Assembly: GCA_002346425.1 (NCBI GenBank)
Contig: DDZS01000071.1
Coordinates: 31,404 to 70,161, forward strand
Direction: 5' to 3'
DNA length: 38,758 nucleotides
Origin: Alphaproteobacteria bacterium UBA3002
GTDB lineage: Bacteria > Pseudomonadota > Alphaproteobacteria > Rickettsiales > UBA3002
Shown here: positions 31,130-37,799 of the stretch, piece by piece
How the letters are laid out: each line of letters opens with the position of its first letter
How positions within the stretch are numbered: position 1 is the first letter of the stretch
Notes under the pieces: model-generated
Database searches by the model: none
What the model was told of the DNA's origin: nothing
The model's input: only the letters and a program-made list of their open reading frames with translations
Program-made: the position numbers and the translations under genes

Positions 31130-31426
31130 ATGCTTTTACAACTTAATCCCCCCTTATTGATAGAAACACCCAAAGGCCGCGCCTGGGCGGTGGCTATGAT
31201 TGATTACGGGCCACAATGGGACCTGCAATGGGTAACGTTTGTGAACGATACGGGCGAATGTTGGACCTTTCGTAACTCGCAAATTCGCCAAGGCTCCAAT
31301 TACACGCATGGGCTAAAAGACCCGACGCCGTTGCAGCATCCGACCTCTGATGAGGTGCCGATGCGCCCTGCAATGCCGGGCAATGGCTGGCCGCATGGGG
31401 ACATGCCGGAAAACATCCCGCAATAG
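31130..31426 (+). CDS. Small hypothetical protein, 98 aa
   Basis: The product opens LQLNPPLLIETPKGRAWAVA, then IDYGPQWDLQWVTFVNDTGECWTFRNSQIR (about 24-53) and a Pro-rich tail (about 65-98). The sequence NPP...TPKG-A followed by ID-G...W-x-x-ECWT is a pattern I associate with small proteins from phages, plasmids and accessory DNA, but I cannot name a family. The ATG at 31130 is chosen over an earlier non-ATG start because it lies 7 bp after the previous stop. No ribosome binding site is clear. It has one cysteine and no membrane segment. It precedes a repeated spacer and ilvN. Confidence 0.6.
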   Translation: MLLQLNPPLLIETPKGRAWAVAMIDYGPQWDLQWVTFVNDTGECWTFRNSQIRQGSNYTHGLKDPTPLQHPTSDEVPMRPAMPGNGWPHGDMPENIPQ

Positions 31427-31435
31427 GCGATGTAA

Positions 31436-31476
31436 CCGATAAAGCGGTTTACAGCAGCGGTTTCACCCGATAAAGC
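31436..31476 (+). repeat. Direct repeat CCGATAAAGC before ilvN
   Basis: CCGATAAAGC occurs at 31436-31445 and 31467-31476, 31 bp apart start to start (about three helical turns). GCGGTTT occurs between them at 31444-31450 and 31457-31463. The ilvN ATG follows 8 bp after the second copy, with AAAGGG as a ribosome binding site. It could be an operator pair or a duplicated junction; evidence is only the sequence. Confidence 0.45.
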
Positions 31477-31483
31477 AAAGGGT

Positions 31484-32032
31484 ATGAGCGAACCGCTGGA
31501 CATTGTTTACGACATCATTGATGAGAAGCCCGAGGAACAGCGCCATATTCTGGCGGTGCTGGTCGATAACGAATTTGGCGTCTTGAATCGGGTGGTTGGG
31601 CTATTTTCAGCGCGCGGATACAATATCGAAGCATTAACCGTGGCTGAGGTGGATGAGAAAAAGCATCTGTCACGCATCACCGTAATCACGACCGGTTCGC
31701 AACAAACCATCATCCAGATTATGAATCTGCTATTGCGCATGGTGCCGGTGCATAAAGTGGTTGATTTGTCGACCTCCGGTCCGCATGTTGAGCGCGAGCT
31801 GGCGTTGGTTAAAGTGTCAGGAAAAGGCGACGATCGCGTCGAAGCGTTGCGGATCGCCGAAATTTTCCGGGCTAAATCGGTCGATGCCACCGTAGAAAGC
31901 TTCATTTTCGAAATTACCGGTACATCAGCCAAAATCGATGCATTTATCGATTTAATGCGGCCCTTGGGCTTGGTCGAGCTTGCCCGCACAGGTGCAGCAG
32001 CGATGGGGCGCGGCAAAAAAGGACTGGGTTAA
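31484..32032 (+). CDS. ilvN: Acetolactate synthase small (regulatory) subunit
   Basis: This is the regulatory subunit of acetolactate synthase that carries feedback control by valine. The 182-residue product has an N-terminal ACT domain starting ILAVLVDNEFGVLNRVVGLFSARGYNIEALTVA. The GVL-x-R-V-x-G-L-F-x-x-R-G-Y-N-I signature is present. The C-terminal domain has ELALVKVSGK, AEIFRAKSVDAT and FEITGTSAKIDAFIDLMRPLG, and is longer than in E. coli IlvN, close to IlvH. The start follows AAAGGG by 3 nt. It is 1.9 kb from ilvB, unlike the usual adjacent pair. Confidence 0.95.
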   Translation: MSEPLDIVYDIIDEKPEEQRHILAVLVDNEFGVLNRVVGLFSARGYNIEALTVAEVDEKKHLSRITVITTGSQQTIIQIMNLLLRMVPVHKVVDLSTSGPHVERELALVKVSGKGDDRVEALRIAEIFRAKSVDATVESFIFEITGTSAKIDAFIDLMRPLGLVELARTGAAAMGRGKKGLG

Positions 32033-32060
32033 CCCCCGCAATATCTGCTATGCTATCGGC

Positions 32061-32324
32061 ATGCGGATCGTAATTTTTCTAGCATTGATGATGACGCCTA
32101 TTGCGGCGCAAGCGATGGTAATTAAAGGCGATTACCATGAACGCATGTTTGAGAAGTGCAAAGATGTTGCCGGTTACAAATGCTGTCGCGCCTCAGTGCA
32201 CCAAATGCGCGCCGAAAATGCGCAGTTGAAAGAAAAAGACAAAGACTGCCCCTATGGCAAAGTGCCTAAAACCCTCAGCTGCCCGGCCTCACTAACCTGG
32301 TGTGGCTATAAAGACAAAGACTGA
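32061..32324 (+). CDS. Small secreted cysteine-rich protein, 87 aa
   Basis: This small protein is not recognised. It has a signal peptide (1-18, ending IAAQA) and a mature chain of about 69 residues with six cysteines. They fall in MFEKCKDVAGYKCCRAS, EKDKDCPYG, LSCPAS and LTWCGY, an even number that fits three disulfides in the periplasm or outside. The chain is Lys/Asp-rich. It lies between ilvN and ilvC. A TGnTATGCT extended -10 (32046-32054) stands 6 nt before the ATG with no Shine-Dalgarno, which suggests a leaderless start. The -10 lies after the ilvN stop. Confidence 0.7.
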   Translation: MRIVIFLALMMTPIAAQAMVIKGDYHERMFEKCKDVAGYKCCRASVHQMRAENAQLKEKDKDCPYGKVPKTLSCPASLTWCGYKDKD

Positions 32325-32331
32325 AAAAGCC

Positions 32332-32359
32332 TTGTAAACGGCGCGTTGCCTGCTATAAC
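32332..32359 (+). promoter_or_regulatory. Sigma70-type promoter of ilvC
   Basis: TTGTAA (32332-32337) and TATAAC (32354-32359) are 16 bp apart, 37 bp before the ilvC ATG. Both hexamers are close to consensus, and the region is intergenic. It would give ilvC (and the coupled yrhK-like gene and leuA) a separate start from ilvN. No leader peptide or attenuator is visible. Confidence 0.6.
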
Positions 32360-32396
32360 CCCGAGTGATTTAGGATTTAAAACAAAGGGGTTCCTC

Positions 32397-33416
32397 ATGA
32401 AAGTCTATTACGACGCGGATTGCGACTTTGCACTGCTGCAAAACAAAAAAATCACCATCATTGGCTACGGCAGCCAAGGCCACGCGCATGCAATGAATCT
32501 GCGCGATTCAGGCTGTAAAGATATCACCATTGCGCTGCGCTTCGGTTCAGCAGGCGTCGATAAAGCCAAAGCGGCGGGCTTTACCGTCTCAACCCCGGAA
32601 GAAGCGGTGAAAGATGCCGATGTCGTTATGATGCTGGCGCCGGACGAGTTTCAGGCCGATATTTACAACCTGATTGAAAGCAATATCAAAGACGGCGCCT
32701 ATCTGGGCTTCGCACATGGCTTCAACTTCCATTTCGATTTCATTCAGCCGCGCGCGGATATTTCGGTCTTCATGACCGCGCCGAAAGGCCCGGGCCACAC
32801 CGTTCGCGGTGAATATAACAAAGGCGGCGGCGTGCCCTGTTTGGTAGCTGTTGGCCAAGACCCAAAAGGCGACGCGTTGCAAATCGCGCTGGCATGGGCG
32901 TCTGGCGTGGGTGGTGGCCGTTCGGGCATCATCGAAACGACCTTCAAAGACGAATGTGAAACCGACCTGTTCGGCGAGCAAGCGGTGTTATGTGGCGGCT
33001 TAACCCATCTGATTCAGGCTGGGTTTGAAACACTGGTCGAAGCAGGCTATCCGCCAGAGATGGCGTATTTCGAATGTTTGCATGAAACCAAGCTGATTGT
33101 CGATCTGATGTATGAAGGTGGCATGGCCAATATGCGCTATTCGATTTCGAACACCGCAGAATATGGCGATTATGTTTCCGGCCCACGCGTGATTACCGCA
33201 GATACCAAAAAAGCCATGAAAGCGATTCTGGAAGATATTCAGTCTGGCAAATTTGCGCGTGAATTCATTGCAGACCGTGCGACCCAAGGCGCGCATAAGC
33301 TGGAAGAAATTCGCGAAGCACAAGCCAAGCATCCGATCGAAGAAACCGGCAAAAAGCTACGTGATATGATGCCGTGGATCGGTGCCAACAAGCTGGTCGA
33401 CAAAGCCAAAAACTAA
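32397..33416 (+). CDS. ilvC: Ketol-acid reductoisomerase
   Basis: IlvC does the second common step of branched-chain amino-acid synthesis, Mg-dependent alkyl migration and NADPH reduction of acetolactate. The 339-residue product has class I length. It starts KVYYDADCDFALLQNKKITIIGYGSQGHAHAMNL, giving the GxGxxG-type NADPH fold. APKGPGHTVRGEY follows, and metal-site residues lie in DLFGEQAVLCGGL and EC...E motifs near the C-terminus. The true start is 32397 (MKVYYDADCD). Its TAA overlaps the ATG of the YrhK-like gene (TAATG). Confidence 0.97.
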   Translation: MKVYYDADCDFALLQNKKITIIGYGSQGHAHAMNLRDSGCKDITIALRFGSAGVDKAKAAGFTVSTPEEAVKDADVVMMLAPDEFQADIYNLIESNIKDGAYLGFAHGFNFHFDFIQPRADISVFMTAPKGPGHTVRGEYNKGGGVPCLVAVGQDPKGDALQIALAWASGVGGGRSGIIETTFKDECETDLFGEQAVLCGGLTHLIQAGFETLVEAGYPPEMAYFECLHETKLIVDLMYEGGMANMRYSISNTAEYGDYVSGPRVITADTKKAMKAILEDIQSGKFAREFIADRATQGAHKLEEIREAQAKHPIEETGKKLRDMMPWIGANKLVDKAKN

Positions 33417-33643
33417 TGCATTTCCGCCCCATGCGCCTGGTGGTAAAACGGTACCAATGGGTGCATGTAACCTTAGGGCTCATCGGAAATCTGTCATTTT
33501 TTATCGGTAGCGTGTTGTTTTTCTGGGAAAGCTGGAAAAATGTCGGTATCTGGCTATTTGTAATTGGCAGCTTGGGTATGTTGATCGATACCATCGGCAG
33601 TGCCATTGTAAAATACGAAAAGGAGCCACATCATGGGCGATAA
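33416..33643 (+). CDS. YrhK-like small membrane protein
   Basis: This 75-residue protein resembles the YrhK domain: RYQWVHVTLGLIGNLSFFIGSVLFF, then ESWKNVGIWLFVIGSLGMLIDTIGSA, two hydrophobic segments separated by a polar turn. Function is unknown; YrhK domains are small membrane proteins. The ATG overlaps the ilvC stop (TAATG, 33414-33418). The gene ends 11 bp inside leuA, so it is translationally locked between two leucine/valine genes. This strongly suggests one operon ilvC-yrhK-leuA. Confidence 0.75.
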   Translation: MHFRPMRLVVKRYQWVHVTLGLIGNLSFFIGSVLFFWESWKNVGIWLFVIGSLGMLIDTIGSAIVKYEKEPHHGR

Positions 33644-35195
33644 CCGGATCATTATTTTCGACACCACTTTACGCGACGGGGAACAATCGCCCGGCATGTC
33701 GATGACGCGCGAGGAAAAATTGCTGGTCGCCGATGTGCTGGACACGATGGGCGTCGATGTGATCGAAGCGGGATTTGCGATAGCATCGCAAGGCGATTTT
33801 GAAGCGGTGAAAGCGATTGCCGAACAATCGAAACGCGCGGTGATCTGTTCACTGGCGCGCGCCAAGCAGGGAGATATCGAACGCGCAGCGGAAGCCATTA
33901 AGCCAGCGACCAAACAAGGCCGCGGGCGAATTCATACCTTTATTTCCACTTCGGACATTCATCTGCAGCATCAGTTTAAACTGAGCTATGACGAAGTGAT
34001 CGAAATCATTTCCAAAACCGTCGGTCTGGCGCGGAATTTCACCGACAATGTCGAATGGTCGGCGATGGATGCGACACGTTCGAATCCTGAATTTTTGGTG
34101 CGTGCAGTCGATGCTGCGATAGCAGCAGGGGCCACCACCATTAATCTGCCCGACACCGTGGGATATGGCACGCCCGAAACCGTCGCCGAGATGTTCGGCC
34201 ATGTCATGGACACTGCGCGCAATGCAGATATGGCGATTTTCTCATTCCACGGGCAAAATGATTTGGGGCTTGCCACTGCGAATACACTAGCTGCAATTCG
34301 TGTCGGCGCGCGCCAGGCGGAGCTGACCATCAACGGCATCGGCGAGCGGGCAGGGAATACCTCCCTCGAAGAAGTCGTCATGACGCTGAAAGTGCGCAAA
34401 GATGTGTATGGCGATATCGAAGTCGGGGTCGATCCGAAATACCTGACCAAAGCGTCGAAACTGGTGCAGTCGATCACCGGCCAATCCGTGCAGGTCAACA
34501 AAGCGATCGTGGGGGCAAATGCCTTTGCGCATGAGTCGGGCATCCATCAGGACGGGATGCTGAAAAACCGTGACACCTATGAAATTATGACCCCGGAATC
34601 GGTGGGCCTGACCAAATCGAATCTGGTGATGGGCAAGCATTCCGGGCGGCATGCCTTTAAGGATAAACTCGCTGAACTGGGCATTACGCTGGGTGACAAT
34701 CAGTTGGAAGACGCCTTCACGCGCTTCAAAGAACTGGCCGATAAAAAGAAAGAAATCTTTGATGATGACATCATCACACTGGTCGATCGCGATGCGGTCA
34801 ATCACCGTGTGGTTTTCACCGGCCTGCAAGTTGAATGCGGCACCGAAGGTCCACAAATGGTACGTTTAAAACTCGACGTGGATGGCAAAGAACGCCAGAC
34901 CAAAACCGAAGGTAATGGTCCGGTTGATGCGATTTGCAAAGCGATCAAAGTGCTCGTCCCCGAAGCGGAAGAATGCCATTTGAAACTGTATCAGGTTGCC
35001 GCAGTGACCAGCGGTACTGACGCGCAAGCCGAAGTCATGATCCGTTTGGAAAAGCACGGCAAACTGGTCAATGGACACGGCGCCGATGTCGACACGCTGG
35101 TCGCCTCTGCCAAAGCCTATATCAGCGCGATCAACAAATTTGAGATTTTAGAGAGCAAACGCTTCAAAGACCTGACCGATCAATCGGCGGCGTAA
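33633..35195 (+). CDS. leuA: 2-isopropylmalate synthase
   Basis: LeuA makes isopropylmalate from 2-ketoisovalerate and acetyl-CoA, the first committed leucine step. The 520-residue product has the full-length layout: a TIM-barrel catalytic domain with DTTLRDGEQSPG (D10), SAMDATRSN, and TINGIGERAGNTSLEEVVM, a linker, and a C-terminal LeuA allosteric domain (about 385-510). One core motif differs: the usual HCHND metal-binding triplet reads SFHGQNDLGLAT, so His at 206 is kept but the second His is Gln208. The ATG lies 11 bp inside the yrhK-like gene. Confidence 0.95.
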   Translation: MGDNRIIIFDTTLRDGEQSPGMSMTREEKLLVADVLDTMGVDVIEAGFAIASQGDFEAVKAIAEQSKRAVICSLARAKQGDIERAAEAIKPATKQGRGRIHTFISTSDIHLQHQFKLSYDEVIEIISKTVGLARNFTDNVEWSAMDATRSNPEFLVRAVDAAIAAGATTINLPDTVGYGTPETVAEMFGHVMDTARNADMAIFSFHGQNDLGLATANTLAAIRVGARQAELTINGIGERAGNTSLEEVVMTLKVRKDVYGDIEVGVDPKYLTKASKLVQSITGQSVQVNKAIVGANAFAHESGIHQDGMLKNRDTYEIMTPESVGLTKSNLVMGKHSGRHAFKDKLAELGITLGDNQLEDAFTRFKELADKKKEIFDDDIITLVDRDAVNHRVVFTGLQVECGTEGPQMVRLKLDVDGKERQTKTEGNGPVDAICKAIKVLVPEAEECHLKLYQVAAVTSGTDAQAEVMIRLEKHGKLVNGHGADVDTLVASAKAYISAINKFEILESKRFKDLTDQSAA

Positions 35196-35280
35196 GCATT
35201 GTGAGTAACGGCATCGCATATTGCTTTCGTCATATGATGCTGTTAATGGCTTAAAGCAGACAACAACAGAAAGCACGCCC

Positions 35281-36321
35281 ATGCTAACACGCATGCTTGG
35301 ATTAGTTTCAGAAGACATGGCCATTGACTTAGGTACGGCCAATACGCTGGTCTATGTCAAAGGCAAAGGCATTGTGTTAAACGAGCCTTCTGTCGTCGCC
35401 ATGAAAGAAGAAAAAGGCCAGCTGGTGCCTTACGCGTTCGGCGCGCAGGCGAAACTGATGCTGGGGCGCACGCCTGAAAAAATCGAAGCGATTCGGCCCT
35501 TAAAAGATGGTGTGATTGCTGACTTCCGCACGGCGGAAGAAATGATCAAACACTTCATTCGCCGCGTGCATAATCGGCGTACCTTTACCGGACCGTTAAT
35601 TGTTATTTGTGTGCCTTCCGGCTCGACACCGGTAGAACGCCGCGCGATTCAACAATCGGCTGAAAATGCCGGCGCGCGTGATGTCTGGTTGATTGAAGAG
35701 CCGATGGCCGCAGCGATTGGTGCAGGACTGCCTGTGACGGAGCCGACTGGTTCGATGATCGTCGATATCGGCGGCGGCACGACCGAAGTTGCCATTCTGT
35801 CTTTGGGTGGGATTGTCTATGCCCGCTCGGCGCGCGTGGGTGGCGACCATATGGATGAAGCAATCATTTCCTATATCCGCCGTTACCATAACCTGCTGAT
35901 TGGCGAACGCACGGCTGAAATCATCAAAAAAGAAATTGGTGCGGCGTGCCAGCCACAATCGGGCGAAGGACGTATTCTGGAAATTAAAGGCCGCGACTTG
36001 ATGAATGGCGTACCAAAAGAATTGGCGCTTTCAGAATATCAGATGGCTGAAGCGCTGGCTGAACCAGTCGCGCAGATCATCGAAGCGGTGAAAGTGGCGC
36101 TTGAATGCACGCCGCCGGAATTATCATCCGATATCGTCGATAAAGGCATTGTGCTTACAGGCGGTGGTTCACTGCTAGAGCACTTGGATCTGGTAGTCAG
36201 CGAGGCGACTGGCCTCCCGGTCTTCCGCGCGGAAGACCCGCTTTCCTGCGTCGCATTGGGCACGGGCAAAGCGCTGGAAAATCAGGATACCTTTAAGCAT
36301 TGCTTGTTTAAGCAAGAGTAA
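35281..36321 (+). CDS. mreB: Rod-shape-determining actin MreB
   Basis: MreB is a bacterial actin that organises the elongasome for lateral wall synthesis. The 346-residue product has the family's starting segment MAIDLGTANTLVYVKGKGIVLNEPSVVA (phosphate 1). IVICVPSGSTPVERRAI, IVDIGGGTTEVAILSLGGIVY (phosphate 2) and IVLTGGGSLLEHLD (adenosine) follow. The start at 35281 (MLTRMLGLVSED) gives the usual amphipathic membrane-binding N-terminus; the in-frame alternative at 35221 has no support. Upstream, 85 bp separate it from leuA. It begins the mreB-mreC-mreD-mrdA cluster. Confidence 0.97.
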   Translation: MLTRMLGLVSEDMAIDLGTANTLVYVKGKGIVLNEPSVVAMKEEKGQLVPYAFGAQAKLMLGRTPEKIEAIRPLKDGVIADFRTAEEMIKHFIRRVHNRRTFTGPLIVICVPSGSTPVERRAIQQSAENAGARDVWLIEEPMAAAIGAGLPVTEPTGSMIVDIGGGTTEVAILSLGGIVYARSARVGGDHMDEAIISYIRRYHNLLIGERTAEIIKKEIGAACQPQSGEGRILEIKGRDLMNGVPKELALSEYQMAEALAEPVAQIIEAVKVALECTPPELSSDIVDKGIVLTGGGSLLEHLDLVVSEATGLPVFRAEDPLSCVALGTGKALENQDTFKHCLFKQE

Positions 36322-36450
36322 GTTTTTGGCGGAATTGCCGCAACCCATCAAAAATCCATACGGACTATGCACATAAATGCGCTTTTAAGTTGCGCAAAAA
36401 AACGTTATTTTCTCTAATAAGATCAAACGAAACCTTGAGGATTTTGGTTA

Positions 36451-37281
36451 GTGCGTTTTACCCATCGATCCATTGCTACGACCCAGACGGCTCACCGTCA
36501 CTTCGCGCCGCGTATTAGCCTCTTCATCTTATTGATTGCTGCGCTCAGTCTCGTTTGGCTGGAGCGTCAGGACAAAGCCGCCGTGCAGCAATTACGTAGC
36601 GTGCTGCTGGATGCGGTATTACCCGTGGTCGAGGTAATTAACGCGCCGATCCAAAGCGTGCATGAAATGACCGGCCGGGTGAACCACTTATTTGCCGTGT
36701 TCCGTGAAAATGATAAATTGCGGCTAGAAAACGCGCGTCTGCGTCAATGGCAGGCGACTGCCTTGCAGCTGGAAGCGGATAATGCTGCCCTGCAAGAGCT
36801 AATGCATTACCAGCCCGCGGCGACCCAGCATTTTATTTCCGCCAAAGTGGTTGGCGGTGGCGAACTATCGGCGACGCAGCGTATCCATATCGATGCCGGT
36901 GAAGCAGAAGGCGTAAAGCGCTGGCAAGCCGTAATGAATGCCTATGGGTTGGTCGGGCGCGTCATCCATGTGAGTGAACATCACTCCGAAGTGTTGCTGC
37001 TGACCGATGTAAATTCGCGTATCCCCGTGCGGCTTGAACCATCAGGGATTAAAGCCATTCTCGCGGGCGCCCAAGACGGCACGCCGGTACTGGAACTAAC
37101 GCAGCATAACCGGCTACCGCAAGCTGGTGACACCGTGCTAAGCGCTGATGATGGCGGCGTGGTGCCGGACGGTATTTTGATCGGCAAGCTGGAAGCGACC
37201 GAAGATAAAATCTGGCAGGTGCAGCTCACCTCACAGGAGAGCCTGCTGCATTTCGTGCGCGTGGTCGACCTGACGCGTTAA
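36451..37281 (+). CDS. mreC: Rod-shape-determining protein MreC
   Basis: MreC is a bitopic periplasmic scaffold that links MreB/MreD to PBP2. The 276-residue product has an N-terminal TM (about 24-40, ISLFILLIAALSLVWLE) and a coiled coil (about 80-115). Two beta-barrel domains follow, with VVGGGELSATQRIHIDAGEAEGV, GLVGRVIHVSEHHSEVLLLTD and DGILIGKLE. It starts with GTG at 36451, with GAGG about 10 nt upstream. The 129-bp gap from mreB is AT-rich with a weak hairpin (GCGG/CCGC near 36329-36341) but no clear terminator. Confidence 0.93.
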   Translation: MRFTHRSIATTQTAHRHFAPRISLFILLIAALSLVWLERQDKAAVQQLRSVLLDAVLPVVEVINAPIQSVHEMTGRVNHLFAVFRENDKLRLENARLRQWQATALQLEADNAALQELMHYQPAATQHFISAKVVGGGELSATQRIHIDAGEAEGVKRWQAVMNAYGLVGRVIHVSEHHSEVLLLTDVNSRIPVRLEPSGIKAILAGAQDGTPVLELTQHNRLPQAGDTVLSADDGGVVPDGILIGKLEATEDKIWQVQLTSQESLLHFVRVVDLTR

Positions 37282-37287
37282 TTCTCT

Positions 37288-37797
37288 GTGCATCGTAACG
37301 CTTTTTCGTATGCCGGTTGGGCACAAAGCCTGATCCTGCTGTTTGCCATATTACTAGCGCACAAAGTTACCTGGCCGTTAATTCATACGGCGTTACCCGC
37401 GTTTCCACTCATCATCGCGATGTATTATTGGGCATTATTCCGCGACCATTATGGCTATGTGTGGGCCGTCGCCATCGGCGCGTTATTGCAAGATGTGATT
37501 CTAGGGCTGCCGCTTGGCACCTCTGCTGTCGCGATCTTAAGCGCGCATGTCATCCTGCTATGGGTCCGCCGAAGAATCCTGATGGATCATTTCGTTATCA
37601 TCTGGATCGGGTTTTTGCCGGTCATCCTCTGGTGTTTTTTGTTGATGGCCATCGTCGGCAGTTGGGCAGGGGGAACCCAAACGGGGCCTTGGCTTGGCTC
37701 GGTGCTCGACGATATGGTGGGAACCTGGCTGTTATTCCCCTTGGCCTATCGCCTGTTTCACTGGTTTACCCGTCGCCGGAAAAAAGGTAATGCCTAA
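37288..37797 (+). CDS. mreD: Rod-shape-determining protein MreD
   Basis: MreD is a small polytopic membrane protein of the elongasome. The 169-residue product has about five hydrophobic segments, with IAMYYWALFRDHYGYVWAVAIGALLQDVILGLPLGTSAVAIL typical of MreD (region around 44-85) and a basic C-terminus (FTRRRKKGNA). The GTG start at 37288 lies 6 bp after the mreC stop. The gene ends 2 bp before the mrdA ATG. Confidence 0.9.
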   Translation: MHRNAFSYAGWAQSLILLFAILLAHKVTWPLIHTALPAFPLIIAMYYWALFRDHYGYVWAVAIGALLQDVILGLPLGTSAVAILSAHVILLWVRRRILMDHFVIIWIGFLPVILWCFLLMAIVGSWAGGTQTGPWLGSVLDDMVGTWLLFPLAYRLFHWFTRRRKKGNA

Positions 37798-37799
37798 AC

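Noticed and set aside
31300..31503. Minus-strand ORF across the ilvN upstream repeat
   Set aside because: Antisense to the 98-residue gene, no ribosome binding site and no recognisable composition.
35226..35250. GTCATATGA before mreB as a possible Pho box
   Set aside because: Only one GTCA core and no matching -10 spacing.
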